DNA of 64,000 bases from Bin5 sp965204525 (GCA_965204525.1 OZ241994.1:2294001-2358000); one strand, 5' to 3'; positions 26,690-36,572 are shown, counted from the first letter of the stretch. Numbers and translations are program-made. Notes: generated by a model not told the origin, from the letters alone.

Positions 26690-27547
26690 ATGTATCCATC
26701 CAAATTCGATTACCACCGTCCGTCCTCTGTGCAGGAGGCGGTTCAGATCCTTTCCAGCAATCCGGATGCCAAAGTCCTGGCCGGCGGACACAGCCTGATC
26801 CCGGTGATGAAGCTGCGGCTGGCGGCGCCTGCTGCGCTGGTCGATATCGGCCGCATCGGGGCATTGCAGGGGATCAGTCGGTCCAATGGCAGTCTGCGCA
26901 TCGGCGCATGTGTCACATACCATGAGATCGCCAACTCGGCTGATGTGCAGGCAGCCGCTCCTGCGCTCGCAGAAGCGGCCGGCCAGATCGGCGACCGGCA
27001 GGTTCGTTACCGAGGCACAATCGGCGGGAACCTCTCTCATGCCGACCCGGCCTCGGATCTGCCGGCGGCTGCGCTGGCGTTGGGGGCGACACTGCACGTA
27101 ACCGGCCCTGGAGGCAGTCGCTCGGTCAGCGCATCTGACTTCTTCGTCGACCTGATGATGACCGCTTTGCAACCGGATGAGATCCTCACCGGGGTTGAAG
27201 TTCCGGTCGCCCAGGCAGGGACCGGTTCGGCCTATGCCAAATGGGAGCACCCGGCCTCCGGTTACGCGCTGTGCGGCGCGGCCGCGGTCGTGACGCGCGG
27301 CGCTGGCGGCAGTTGCGCCGGCGCCAGCCTCTGCTTCAACGGCGTCTCTTCCACTGCTGTGGCGGCGACCGAGGTCGCGGCCGGTCTGGTCGGCTCCGAT
27401 CTGAGCGATGCAGCAATTGAAAGTGCGGTCGGCAACCTGTCGATTCCCGATGCGACCGGCGACATGTTTGCATCGGCCGGCTATCGCCAGGAGTTGGCCA
27501 AAGTAATGGGCGCGAGGGCGCTTCGCACGGCAAGAGACAGAGCGTAA
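26690..27547 (+). CDS. coxM: Molybdenum hydroxylase medium subunit, FAD-binding
   Basis: The 285-residue protein shows FAD-binding motifs LAGGHSLIP (residues about 29-37) and TIGGNLSHADPASDL. It transfers electrons from the Fe-S subunit to the acceptor. It is separated from coxL by 99 bp with A/T-rich degenerate short repeats. An AAGGAGAACCG site precedes the ATG. Its last codon lies 54 bp before the P-loop gene. Confidence 0.94.
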   Translation: MYPSKFDYHRPSSVQEAVQILSSNPDAKVLAGGHSLIPVMKLRLAAPAALVDIGRIGALQGISRSNGSLRIGACVTYHEIANSADVQAAAPALAEAAGQIGDRQVRYRGTIGGNLSHADPASDLPAAALALGATLHVTGPGGSRSVSASDFFVDLMMTALQPDEILTGVEVPVAQAGTGSAYAKWEHPASGYALCGAAAVVTRGAGGSCAGASLCFNGVSSTAVAATEVAAGLVGSDLSDAAIESAVGNLSIPDATGDMFASAGYRQELAKVMGARALRTARDRA

Positions 27548-27601
27548 AGCCTGGAAGTGAGAAATAAGGAGTGAGGAGTGAGGATAGAGAACCGTGGAGC
27601 G

Positions 27602-28189
27602 ATGACAGAAGGAACTTCTCGCTCCCCTCACTCCTCTTCATTCTCTCTTCGTCTCGTCGTAATCGGCGTCAGCGGCTCGGGCAAGACGACGTTTGCAGGG
27701 CAGATAGCCCGGAAGCTGTCTCTGCCTCATATTGAGTTGGATGCACTCTACTGGGAACCGGACTGGCAAGCTTCGTCCAGGCCGGTTTTTCGCGGGCGCG
27801 TGCAGGCGGCAACGGCAGCAGAAGCCTGGGTAGTAGACGGAAACTACAGCCAGAGCCGGGACATCATCTGGAGCCGTGCTTCCCACCTTGTCTGGCTGGA
27901 CTACGGTTTGATCCCGGTTATGGCCCGCGTACTCTGGCGGACGGCGCGACGCCTCTATTCACAACAGGAGTTGTGGAATGGCAATCGCGAATCCCTCCGC
28001 AGTATTTTTGGCCGAAACAGTATCGTATGGTATGCGTTTACCAGTCATCGCCGCCACCGTAGTAAGTATCTGGCGCTCCTGGACGGCGGAGAGTTCGAGC
28101 ATCTGACAGTGTACCGGTTCAACAGGCCGCAGGAAGCCTCACGCTGGCTGCAGTCACTACTTCAACCCAATACAGCGGCGCCCCAATGA
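27602..28189 (+). CDS. P-loop kinase-like protein (FlaR/AAA_17 type)
   Basis: The 195-residue protein contains a Walker A motif GVSGSGKTT and a later DGNYSQSRDIIWSRA block typical of adenylate-kinase-like 'topology modulation' proteins. Its role in the cox cluster is unclear; it may assist cofactor insertion or nucleotide metabolism. ATG 27602 is chosen over an upstream GTG at 27578. A short repeat AGGAGTGAGG around 27570 is mirrored by CCTCACTCCT near 27626, so the start region may form a hairpin. It overlaps coxD by 4 bp. Confidence 0.75.
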   Translation: MTEGTSRSPHSSSFSLRLVVIGVSGSGKTTFAGQIARKLSLPHIELDALYWEPDWQASSRPVFRGRVQAATAAEAWVVDGNYSQSRDIIWSRASHLVWLDYGLIPVMARVLWRTARRLYSQQELWNGNRESLRSIFGRNSIVWYAFTSHRRHRSKYLALLDGGEFEHLTVYRFNRPQEASRWLQSLLQPNTAAPQ

Positions 28190-29169
28190 CCACTCCGAAC
28201 CAGTTGCCCTCCGTTCAATCCGTCGCCGAAGCCCTGCGCACGAAAGCGTATATCGCGGACCACAGCCTCGCAACGGCTATCTTCCTGGCGCTCAAACTGG
28301 AGCGCCCCCTGTTCCTGGAGGGGGAGGCCGGGGTCGGCAAGACGGAAGTTGCGAAGATACTTTCTCAGATGCTTGACACACGGTTGATCCGGCTCCAATG
28401 TTACGAGGGGCTGGATGTCAGCACGGCGGTATATGAGTGGAACTACGCGCGCCAGATGCTTCAGATCCGGCTGATGGAGGCAACAGGGCAGGGCACGCGT
28501 TCGTCGGCGCAAGGCGATGAAACCTCGGGCAGAGAGTTGCGAGAGTCGGTGATCCAGGACCTCTTCAGCGACACTTTCCTGCTGCGGCGGCCCCTCCTTC
28601 AGGCGATAGACAGCCGCGGGCAGCAGAACGGCAAGGCGCCGATCCTGTTGATCGATGAACTGGACAGGGCCGACGAGGAGTTCGAAGCCTTCTTGCTGGA
28701 GGTGTTGAGCGACTTCCAGATCACCATTCCTGAGATCGGCACGATCCAGGCGGCGGCGCCGCCGGTGGTAGTCATCACTTCCAACCGCACCCGCGAGATT
28801 CACGACGCGCTGAAACGCCGCTGCCTTTACCACTGGATCGACTACCCCAGCTTTGAAAAAGAGTATGCGATCCTTCACGCTAAGGCGCCGGACGCTTCAG
28901 AAAGGCTGTCGCGGGAAGTCGTGGGTTTTGTGCAGGAGTTGCGACGCGGGGAACTTTACAAGTTCCCGGGTATCGCTGAGACGCTGGACTGGATGAAAGC
29001 CCTCACCGCGCTCGATCAGGAGGAACTTACCGAGAACGTGGTTGACGAAACGCTCGGTGTGCTTCTCAAGTACCGGGACGACATCGAGAAAGTGCAGGGC
29101 CAGACTGTCCGCGAAATCGTTCAGGTGTTACGGAGTCAGGACGGCGCACTGGCATTGCGCGATGAGTAA
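28186..29169 (+). CDS. coxD: MoxR-type AAA+ ATPase CoxD
   Basis: The 327-residue ATPase shows Walker A in GEAGVGKTEVAKIL, Walker B in ILLIDELDRADEEFEAFLLE, and a sensor in VITSNRTREIHDALKRRCL. CoxD is required for building the copper/molybdenum centre of CO dehydrogenase in Oligotropha. Start and stop overlap its neighbours (ATGA upstream; 8 bp with coxE). The sequence is intact. Confidence 0.92.
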   Translation: MTTPNQLPSVQSVAEALRTKAYIADHSLATAIFLALKLERPLFLEGEAGVGKTEVAKILSQMLDTRLIRLQCYEGLDVSTAVYEWNYARQMLQIRLMEATGQGTRSSAQGDETSGRELRESVIQDLFSDTFLLRRPLLQAIDSRGQQNGKAPILLIDELDRADEEFEAFLLEVLSDFQITIPEIGTIQAAAPPVVVITSNRTREIHDALKRRCLYHWIDYPSFEKEYAILHAKAPDASERLSREVVGFVQELRRGELYKFPGIAETLDWMKALTALDQEELTENVVDETLGVLLKYRDDIEKVQGQTVREIVQVLRSQDGALALRDE

Positions 29170-30442
29170 ATCCGGCAGCGGCACGGCGGTCGAAGAGAGA
29201 TTCCAGGGTGGAGAGAGTGACGGGAATGGTCGTTATGGATCTCACTCTCCACAGTTCACGTCTTCCCGCTCCGGACTGCATTCCGAATCCCCGCCCCCAC
29301 ACGGAAATTTTCTTCAAAACATGCTGCTCTTTGCCCGCCTGTTGCGCGGGCTGAGCATCCCGGTCACGCCAACACAGATTCTTGATTTGGTGGAAGCGCT
29401 GACGCAGATCGATCTGCGGATCAAGGCGCAGGCGCGGGACGCGGCACGAGCGATTTTGGTGAGCCGGCAGGAGCATCTGGAGTTGTTCGACGAGGCGTTT
29501 GATCTTTTCTGGCGGGCGAGGGAAAGACAGGAGCTTGCGCGCATCAACCTTGGTGAACTGCTGCAACAAACGCCGCAGGGAGAGATTCAATACCGCCTGA
29601 TCCGGGCCGACCGCGAGCAGAAAGACGAACGCGATCAGGTCGACCAGGAGCCCCTTGTCGAAAAGATCTACACCTACAGCAGCGCCGAAGCCTTGCGCAG
29701 CAGGGATTTCGCGACGATGACCGAGTATGAGCTGCAGCAGGTGAAGCTTTTCATGCAGCAGTTGCAGTGGACGCCGGCGGAACGGCGCACGCGGCGCCGC
29801 GTGCCTGCCAGCCGCGGCGATCAGGTCGACCTGCGGCGGTCGCTGCGTCAGAATATACGCTACGGCGGCGAGCCGCTGGTCATTGTCCGGCGTCAGCGGA
29901 AGACGCGACGCCGCCCGATCGTCGCGCTGGCCGATATCAGTGGTTCAATGGACCGTTACAGCCGCGTGCTGCTGCAATTCCTCTACTCTATCTCACACGC
30001 GCTGGATAGAGTCGAGGCGTTCGTATTCAGCACACGTTTGACCCGGATCACGCGTCACCTAAGGCGGCGAGACATCGACCAGGCCCTGGACCAGACCGCA
30101 CACGCTGTGCATGACTGGGCCGGGGGAACGCGTATCGGTGAAGCGATCCGCGCCTTCAATTTCGACTGGGCGCGACGAATCTGCGGGCAGGGCGCAATTG
30201 TCATCGTAATCAGCGACGGCTGGGACCGTGGCGACCCGGAGATGCTGGGACAGGAGATGAGCCGGTTGCAACGCAGCTGTCACCGGCTCATCTGGTTGAA
30301 CCCATTGCTGGGTTCGCCGAGTTATGAACCGCTGACGCGGGGGATTCAGGCAGCGCTCCCGCATACCGACGAGTTCCTGCCGGTACATAATCTTATCAGT
30401 CTCGAACAGTTGGCGCAGGTGATGGCGGACGCGCAGTCCTGA
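29162..30442 (+). CDS. coxE: VWA-domain protein CoxE
   Basis: The 426-residue protein has a C-terminal von Willebrand A domain whose MIDAS motif is DISGS (residues 258-262). The N-terminus is rich in helices and polar residues. CoxE works with CoxD in maturation of the active site. ATG 29162 overlaps the coxD stop by 8 bp. A longer upstream frame is not credible because it overlaps coxD extensively. Confidence 0.9.
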   Translation: MSKSGSGTAVEERFQGGESDGNGRYGSHSPQFTSSRSGLHSESPPPHGNFLQNMLLFARLLRGLSIPVTPTQILDLVEALTQIDLRIKAQARDAARAILVSRQEHLELFDEAFDLFWRARERQELARINLGELLQQTPQGEIQYRLIRADREQKDERDQVDQEPLVEKIYTYSSAEALRSRDFATMTEYELQQVKLFMQQLQWTPAERRTRRRVPASRGDQVDLRRSLRQNIRYGGEPLVIVRRQRKTRRRPIVALADISGSMDRYSRVLLQFLYSISHALDRVEAFVFSTRLTRITRHLRRRDIDQALDQTAHAVHDWAGGTRIGEAIRAFNFDWARRICGQGAIVIVISDGWDRGDPEMLGQEMSRLQRSCHRLIWLNPLLGSPSYEPLTRGIQAALPHTDEFLPVHNLISLEQLAQVMADAQS

Positions 30443-30483
30443 AGGAAAGCGGTCATTCACATCGATGAAAGGCAAGACCTGCC

Positions 30484-30798
30484 ATGAAAGAGATTCTGGC
30501 TGACATCGACAACTGGCAACAGGCGGGCAAACGAGTGGCGTTGGCGACGGTTGTGCAGGTGTACGGATCGGCGCCGCGGCCATTGGGCGCGAAGCTGGCG
30601 GTTTCCGAAGACGGTGCGATGGTCGGTTCCGTCAGCGGCGGCTGTGTGGAGACCGCCGCTGTACAGGAGGCGCTGGAGGTGTTGGAAACCGGCACACCGC
30701 GACTCGTCTCCTACGGCATCGCGGACGAGACGGCCTGGGAAGTGGGTCTGGCCTGCGGAGGTACGATCGAAGTGTTTATTGAGCCATTGGATTGGTAG
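30484..30798 (+). CDS. XdhC/CoxI N-terminal domain protein
   Basis: This 104-residue protein consists only of the XdhC_CoxI domain: the blocks VALATVVQVYGSAPRPLGAK and GSVSGGCVETA are diagnostic, and an LACGGTIEVFIEPL tail closes it. XdhC proteins sulfurate and deliver molybdenum cofactor to hydroxylases. The Rossmann half is encoded separately 16 bp downstream, so the usual fused XdhC is split into two genes. Confidence 0.88.
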   Translation: MKEILADIDNWQQAGKRVALATVVQVYGSAPRPLGAKLAVSEDGAMVGSVSGGCVETAAVQEALEVLETGTPRLVSYGIADETAWEVGLACGGTIEVFIEPLDW

Positions 30799-30814
30799 CA
30801 GGAGGAAGGGTGAG

Positions 30815-31582
30815 GTGGCCGAACTCTACCATGCGGTCGCGCAGGCGATCCGAAGTGATGAACTGTGCGCAGTCGTCACGGTACTGAACGGAGACGAAAT
30901 CGGGCGTAAACTGCTGGTGCGCCGGGAGCGCAAGGTGGAAGGAAGTTCTTCCGCTGTTGCAGCCACAGGCTCATTGGGACACACGGCCCTGGAGCAGGCT
31001 GCCCTTGCCCGAGCGGCGGAAGCGCTGGAGGCGCGCCAGACGACACGCATTTCGTTGCCGGTAGAGGAGCAGGAATGGGATCTGCTGATCGACGTGCATC
31101 TGCCGCAGGAGAAGCTGGTCATCGTTGGGGCGGTCCACATCGCCATCCCGCTGGTCTCCTTCGCCCGCGAACTGGGTCTGTATACGGTGGTTATAGACGC
31201 ACGTCCGATATTCGCCACGCAGGACCGATTCGGCCATGTGCACGAGCTGATACGGTGCTGGCCCGATGAGGCTCTGCAGGAGATGAAGCTGAACGAGTCC
31301 TCCTACGTCGTCACGTTGACACACGACGAAAAACTGGACACGCCCGCACTGATCTGTGCGCTGAACTGTCCGGTCGGCTACATTGGCGCGCTTGGCTCAA
31401 AGCGGACGCATGCCAAACGGGTAGCGGCTTTGCAAGAGGCCGGCGTGAGCGACGAACAGATCGCCCGCATTCACGCGCCGATTGGGCTCGACCTGGGAGG
31501 TCGCAGCCCTGGAGAGATCGCGCTTGCCATCATCGCAGAGATTGTACAGGTGCGGAATCGTAGGAAGGAGGCGGGCAGATGA
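30815..31582 (+). CDS. XdhC C-terminal Rossmann-domain protein
   Basis: The 255-residue protein contains the XdhC_C Rossmann domain with KLVIVGAVHIAIPLVSFARE, VVIDARP and the block GYIGALGSKRTHAKR. The final HAPIGLDLGGRSPGEIALAI is the family signature. The GTG start at 30815 is supported by GGAGGA 8 nt upstream. It is the partner of the XdhC N-terminal protein. It overlaps glcD by 4 bp (ATGA), showing translational coupling. Confidence 0.88.
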   Translation: MAELYHAVAQAIRSDELCAVVTVLNGDEIGRKLLVRRERKVEGSSSAVAATGSLGHTALEQAALARAAEALEARQTTRISLPVEEQEWDLLIDVHLPQEKLVIVGAVHIAIPLVSFARELGLYTVVIDARPIFATQDRFGHVHELIRCWPDEALQEMKLNESSYVVTLTHDEKLDTPALICALNCPVGYIGALGSKRTHAKRVAALQEAGVSDEQIARIHAPIGLDLGGRSPGEIALAIIAEIVQVRNRRKEAGR

Positions 31583-33024
31583 ATGTTCATCCATTGATCG
31601 AGATACTGTCGCGCATATATGATGCCGACCGCCTCCTGACCCGCCCTGCCCAGCTGATGGCATACGAATCGGACGCGCTGACTGCATTTCAGCAGAGACC
31701 GGCGGCGGTCGTGATCCCGCAGGACCGCGCGGAGGTAATCGAGACGATCCGGCTTTGCCACGAGCACAACGTCCCTTTCGTCGCCCGGGGGAGCGGCACC
31801 AGCTTGTCTGGCGGCTCGTTGCCGATCGCTGAAGGCATCGTCATAGCCCTGAATCGCCTGGACCGGATCGTGCGGCTGGACGCGGAGGAGCGCATCGCCG
31901 TGGTCGAGCCGGGGGTAATCAATCTGAAGGTCTCCGAGGCGGCGAAGCCCTACGGCCTCTACTATGCGCCCGATCCATCCAGTCAATCGATCTGCACGAT
32001 TGGCGGCAACGTGGCATTTAACTCGGGCGGGGCGCACTGTCTGAAATACGGCATGACAAGCAACCACGTTTTGGGGATGACTGTAGCACTGCCCGATGGC
32101 GAGGTCGTCGAGCTGGGAGGCGAGAGTTTGGAAGGCGTCGGCCCTGATCTACCCGGCTTTTTCGTGGGCAGCGAGGGACTCTTCGGCGTCGCGCTGGAGA
32201 TTACGCTGCGATTACTGCCAATCCCGCAGACCTATCGGACCGTGCTGGCGGCGTACGACTCGTTGCATGCGGCGGGGGATGCGGTGACTGCAGTGGTCGC
32301 CTCCGGGCTCTTGCCTGGTGCAATCGAAATCATGGACGCGCTGGCGATCAAGGCGGCGGAGGTGGGCGCGAAGGCCGGTTATCCGACAGCGCCGGCACTG
32401 CTGATCGTCGAGCTGGAGGGGGAAGAGAGCGCGGTGGAGGCCGAGTTCGCGCAGTTGATGCAGCTGATCGAGGAGACGGCGCCGGTCGAGGTGCGCATGG
32501 CGCAGACGGCGGACGAACGCGCCCGTATCTGGAAGGGGCGCAAGGCAGCCTTCTCGGCGGTTGGTCGGCTGGCCCCGGACTATATCGTGCAGGATGGAGT
32601 TGTGCCCCGCAGCCGGCTGGGTGATGCGTTGGCGGAGATCGACCGCCTCAGCGCCAGTTACGGCATCGAAGTAGCCAATGTCTTCCACGCCGGTGACGGC
32701 AATTTACACCCGCTGATCCTCTTTGACGGTCGTGAAGAGGGCGCGCTGGAACGGGCGGAGGAGCTTGCCGGCGAAATCCTCGAACTATGCGTCGATCTGG
32801 GCGGCTCCATCACGGGCGAGCACGGGGTCGGCATGGAAAAACGCGCCTTCCTTCCCAAAATGTATGGGCCGCTGGAGATGCAGGCGATGGAGGACGTGCG
32901 CCGCAGCGTGGACAGCAGGTCTCTCGCCAATCGCGGCAAGATGCTGCCGGCTGGTGAGGCCGAGTCGTTGACGCACGTCGGACCCCATCCGCTGGAGAAG
33001 GCGGGCGTCATTTTCAGGGAGTAA
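31579..33024 (+). CDS. glcD: FAD-linked oxidase, glycolate oxidase subunit GlcD-like
   Basis: The 481-residue flavoprotein has the FAD PP-loop (FVARGSGTSLSGGSLPI), a second FAD block SICTIGGNVAFNSGG, and the C-terminal motifs NVFHAGDGNLHPL and ITGEHGVGMEKR. It oxidises 2-hydroxyacids such as glycolate or lactate. It is translationally coupled to XdhC, and glcE and glcF follow in the same direction. The substrate within this family is not certain. Confidence 0.92.
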   Translation: MNVHPLIEILSRIYDADRLLTRPAQLMAYESDALTAFQQRPAAVVIPQDRAEVIETIRLCHEHNVPFVARGSGTSLSGGSLPIAEGIVIALNRLDRIVRLDAEERIAVVEPGVINLKVSEAAKPYGLYYAPDPSSQSICTIGGNVAFNSGGAHCLKYGMTSNHVLGMTVALPDGEVVELGGESLEGVGPDLPGFFVGSEGLFGVALEITLRLLPIPQTYRTVLAAYDSLHAAGDAVTAVVASGLLPGAIEIMDALAIKAAEVGAKAGYPTAPALLIVELEGEESAVEAEFAQLMQLIEETAPVEVRMAQTADERARIWKGRKAAFSAVGRLAPDYIVQDGVVPRSRLGDALAEIDRLSASYGIEVANVFHAGDGNLHPLILFDGREEGALERAEELAGEILELCVDLGGSITGEHGVGMEKRAFLPKMYGPLEMQAMEDVRRSVDSRSLANRGKMLPAGEAESLTHVGPHPLEKAGVIFRE

Positions 33025-33088
33025 GGGAAGGCCAAGTCCGCGAGTAAGACGCTTTGAAAGAGATTCAAACCTTTGGGGTAGGTGAGAG

Positions 33089-35221
33089 GTGAGAAGAACT
33101 GTACTCTTCGCCGCTGCCCTGTTCGTCCTCACCTTTATCGGCGCCTGCATTCCGAGCGAAGAGCTTCTGCAACCAGGCGCCGAATCTACTGCTGAACCGC
33201 AACCCGAAACGACTGCTGCGCCTGCGCCGCCCAGCGAAAACGTCGCGGTACTGGGAACCGCAGATGCCTTTGAGAAAAGCCATTTTGCGCAGTTGGCGAT
33301 CGATGGGGATCTGGAGTCGATCTGGAATTCGCAGCAGCTGGCGCCGCAATGGTTCTCGATCGCGTTCGACAGTTTCTACCTGGTTGACAGAATCGAACTG
33401 GTCGTCACGCAGCTGCCCGCAGGCCCAACTACGCATGAGATCTGGCTGGGGAGCGGGTCCGACACGCGCGTCCTCCAGGAGAGGCTCATCGACGTTCACA
33501 CCGAAGACGGCCAGACATTGGAAATCGCGGTCGAACCGCCTCGCAGGCTGAATGAGGTTCTGATTGTAACCCTCAGCAGTCCCAGTTGGGTAGGGTGGCG
33601 AGAGGTAAGAGTGTTTGGGTCGGCTGCTGCCGAGCCATTGGAAGAAGCGGCAAGAGAGACGGATGCCGGCGGGCCCGAACGTGCGGAGGCGGAACCGCCT
33701 GCGCCGTTGGGGGAGAATATTGCGGCCGTTGGAGCGGGGTTTGCTTCGGCAGGGGAGGATCTGGCCGGCCAGGCGATTGACGGCGATCCGGACTCATTTT
33801 GGACTGCACAGCTCAACGCTCCGCAGTGGTACTCGGTTTCCTTTGACGAACTCTACATTGTGGACAAACTGGAACTGGAGATCGCGCAGTCGCCGGCAGG
33901 CCCGACCACGCATGAGATCTGGCTGGGAAACGGCTCCGGCGCGCGGACATTGTACAGGAGATTCAACAACCTGCACACCGAAGATGGTCAGACGCTGGAA
34001 GTCCCCATCCTTCCCCCGCGCAGCATCAGCGAGGTGCAGATCCTGACGCTTGACAGTCCGAGCTGGGTAGCCTGGCGCGAGGTACGTGTGTTTGGTTCAC
34101 TCTCCGAAGACCCTGTCGGAGATGCAGGGTTGCCGCGGTTCAGATTGGGCAAGTTCGCCCAAGGGCTTGCGTTGCCTGTGCAGGTGACGCATGCCGGCGA
34201 TGGGTCAGGACGCCTGTTCGTCGTCGAGCAGGAGGGACGGATCCGCGTCGTTAGGAACGGCGAAGTTGTAGAGACACCTTTCCTCGACGTTTCAAGCCGG
34301 GTTCGATGCTGTGGAGAGCGGGGCTTGCTTAATGTGGCTTTTCCGCCGGGTTATATCCACAAGCAGTACTTCTATGTAAGTTACACGGACAGAGCCGGGG
34401 ACACCGTCATCAGCCGTTTCACGACCACCGCCGATCCTGACCGGGCCGACCCTGAGAGCGAGGAGGTGGTTCTCCTGATCGCCCAGCCGGACCAGGTCCA
34501 CAACGGCGGCCGTATCCTTTTTGGTCCCGACGGATACCTCTATGTTGGCAGCGGTGACGGAGGCCACCCTACGCTCAAAGATGTCGAAAACCGTGCACAG
34601 GATATGGGCACTCTTTTAGGCAAGATTTTGCGCATCGACGTGGAGTCGGAGGCCAAGCCGTACGGCATCCCGGCGGACAACCCGTTTTTCCGGATCGACG
34701 GTCATCGCGGCGAGATCTGGGCGCTGGGCCTGCGCAATCCATGGGGCTTTGCCTTTGACCCAGGGACCGGGGACCTTTACATCCCTGATCCGGGCCACAT
34801 AAAGCACGAAGAGGTAAACTTTCAGCCCGCGGGAAGCCGCGGCGGTGAAAACTACGGGTGGAACATCAAGGAGGGCAGCCGGTGCTTCGAGTCCCTGCCG
34901 TGCAGCGCGCAGGGCTTGACATCGCCGGTGGTTGAGTACGATCACGTGTACTCCTGTGCAATAGTAGGCGGCGCTGTTTATCGCGGCAGCGACTATCCGG
35001 CATTACAGGGCGTCTTCTTCTATGGCGACTTTTGCAGCGGCAGAGTCTGGGGGTTGAAACGGTCGCAGGCCGATTCGACCCGAAGCATTTATGATGGTTG
35101 GCTGAGCACACTGCCTGTGAATGCGAGGGTCCCGGTCAGCAGCGTGGGCGAGGATGAAGAAGGCAACCTGTACGTCACCGGTTATCAGGATGGCGCTCTG
35201 TACAAGATTACGGGGGAATAG
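33089..35221 (+). CDS. Lipoprotein with duplicated beta domain and sugar dehydrogenase propeller
   Basis: The 710-residue protein starts at a GTG and has a lipobox TFIGAC with Cys20, so it is likely anchored outside the cytoplasmic membrane. Residues of about 48-185 and 205-345 are a tandem duplication (shared segments AGPTTHEIWLG, LHTEDGQTLE-like, SPSWV.WREVRVFGS). The remainder is a six-bladed propeller of the glucose/sorbosone dehydrogenase (GSDH, HHIP-like) family with GSGDGGHPTL and ALGLRNPWGFAFDP. PQQ binding is possible. It sits between glcD and glcE, an unusual insertion in a glycolate oxidase operon. Confidence 0.85.
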   Translation: MRRTVLFAAALFVLTFIGACIPSEELLQPGAESTAEPQPETTAAPAPPSENVAVLGTADAFEKSHFAQLAIDGDLESIWNSQQLAPQWFSIAFDSFYLVDRIELVVTQLPAGPTTHEIWLGSGSDTRVLQERLIDVHTEDGQTLEIAVEPPRRLNEVLIVTLSSPSWVGWREVRVFGSAAAEPLEEAARETDAGGPERAEAEPPAPLGENIAAVGAGFASAGEDLAGQAIDGDPDSFWTAQLNAPQWYSVSFDELYIVDKLELEIAQSPAGPTTHEIWLGNGSGARTLYRRFNNLHTEDGQTLEVPILPPRSISEVQILTLDSPSWVAWREVRVFGSLSEDPVGDAGLPRFRLGKFAQGLALPVQVTHAGDGSGRLFVVEQEGRIRVVRNGEVVETPFLDVSSRVRCCGERGLLNVAFPPGYIHKQYFYVSYTDRAGDTVISRFTTTADPDRADPESEEVVLLIAQPDQVHNGGRILFGPDGYLYVGSGDGGHPTLKDVENRAQDMGTLLGKILRIDVESEAKPYGIPADNPFFRIDGHRGEIWALGLRNPWGFAFDPGTGDLYIPDPGHIKHEEVNFQPAGSRGGENYGWNIKEGSRCFESLPCSAQGLTSPVVEYDHVYSCAIVGGAVYRGSDYPALQGVFFYGDFCSGRVWGLKRSQADSTRSIYDGWLSTLPVNARVPVSSVGEDEEGNLYVTGYQDGALYKITGE

Positions 35222-35359
35222 CGAACAGAGGTCGCCAGTCGTCGTCCTTCGTTTTTGGTAGCGAAGGAGCGCACAAGTAAACTGAATGCCAACTGTCAAG
35301 GGACCACTCTTCGAATCGCCTTCGTCAGACGGGAGTCCATCCGGCAAGAAACCTGAACT

Positions 35360-36532
35360 ATGAATAGCGTTGCTGAAATTCAGGATGCGGTGCGGGCAGC
35401 GAAGAGAGTGACAGTCCGGGGCGGCGGCTCCAAGCCGGCTTTGTCTCTGCGAAACTGCCAGGATGACGCACAGACGCTCGACCTGTCCCCATTGAAAGGC
35501 GTCGTCGACTATCAGCCCGACGAATACACCTTTACCGCCCGCGCCGGCACACGCGTCGCAGACATGGCGGCGCTGCTGGCTGAAAAAGGACAGTATCTGC
35601 CCTTCGACCCACCGCTGGCTGAACGCGGGGCAACGCTGGGCGGCACGGTCGCGGCCGGCCTGAGCGGGGCAGGACGCTACCGCTACGGAGGTATTCGCGA
35701 TTTTCTGATCGGCATTCGCTTTGTCGACGGGCGGGGTCAGGAGATTCGGGGCGGGGGAACGGTGGTAAAGAACGCGGCCGGATTCGACTTCCCCAAACTG
35801 TTTGTCGGCAGTCTCGGAAGACTGGGCATATTGACCGAATTGACCTTCAAAGTGTTCCCCCAACCGGCGGCGTTTGCGACGGTGGCAGCGGAATTTGACG
35901 GACTTTCCGATCTGCTGGACGCTCTGGATGCGGTGACGCGCAGCGCCATCGACCTGCACGCGGTCGATTTTGCGCCGACGGTGGTGGGATGGACCCTCTG
36001 GGTGCGGATAGGCGGACTGCTGACCGTTCTGAAGGAGCGGGCCCGGGCGTTGCAGTCGGTCCTGTCCGCAGGCGTCGGGCGACCGGGCCCTCTTTCCTTG
36101 CACCAGGAGCAGGAGGAGGAGAGCCTGTGGAAAACGGCGCGCTCGATGCGATGGCTCACGGAGGACATGGGGCTGGTTCGGATCCCTTTGACACCGCAGC
36201 GGGTCCCGGCGCTGGAGGAGGCGCTCAGCGGCTCCAAAGCGGCGACGCGGCGCTATAGCGTCGGCGGGAATCTGCTCTGGCTCGGCTGGCCGGACAAATC
36301 GGCGCCGGAGGGAGGAGAACAGGATGCCCCCCAGGATCTTCACACTCTTTTGCTGGACCTGGACCTGCAAGGCATACAGTTGATTGGCCGCGCACGGCGC
36401 GGGATAACGCAAGGCAACGGATACAACAGAGAAGGCGGGGAAAGTCCTCTGCTGGGCCGGCCGCTACAGAACGCATTCCTGCGGCGGATTGCGGCGGCCC
36501 TGGACCCGGAGGGGAAATTCGAACCATGGTAA
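35360..36532 (+). CDS. glcE: Glycolate oxidase FAD-binding subunit GlcE-like
   Basis: The 390-residue protein has an FAD-binding domain with FTARAGTRVADMAALLAE and GGTVAAGLSGAGRYRYGGIRD. This is shorter than GlcD and lacks its C-terminal signature, as expected for GlcE. It contributes to the three-subunit glycolate oxidase. Its position between glcD and glcF on the same strand supports the call. Confidence 0.9.
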   Translation: MNSVAEIQDAVRAAKRVTVRGGGSKPALSLRNCQDDAQTLDLSPLKGVVDYQPDEYTFTARAGTRVADMAALLAEKGQYLPFDPPLAERGATLGGTVAAGLSGAGRYRYGGIRDFLIGIRFVDGRGQEIRGGGTVVKNAAGFDFPKLFVGSLGRLGILTELTFKVFPQPAAFATVAAEFDGLSDLLDALDAVTRSAIDLHAVDFAPTVVGWTLWVRIGGLLTVLKERARALQSVLSAGVGRPGPLSLHQEQEEESLWKTARSMRWLTEDMGLVRIPLTPQRVPALEEALSGSKAATRRYSVGGNLLWLGWPDKSAPEGGEQDAPQDLHTLLLDLDLQGIQLIGRARRGITQGNGYNREGGESPLLGRPLQNAFLRRIAAALDPEGKFEPW

Positions 36533-36572
36533 CGACAGCCAAAGTCAAGAAGAATGATACAGGAGAAAGCTG

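Noticed and set aside
25217..27631. Very long minus-strand open frame opposite coxL and coxM
   Set aside because: It is the mirror of GC-rich codons in two clearly conserved genes; the product is low-complexity and Arg-rich with no family signature.
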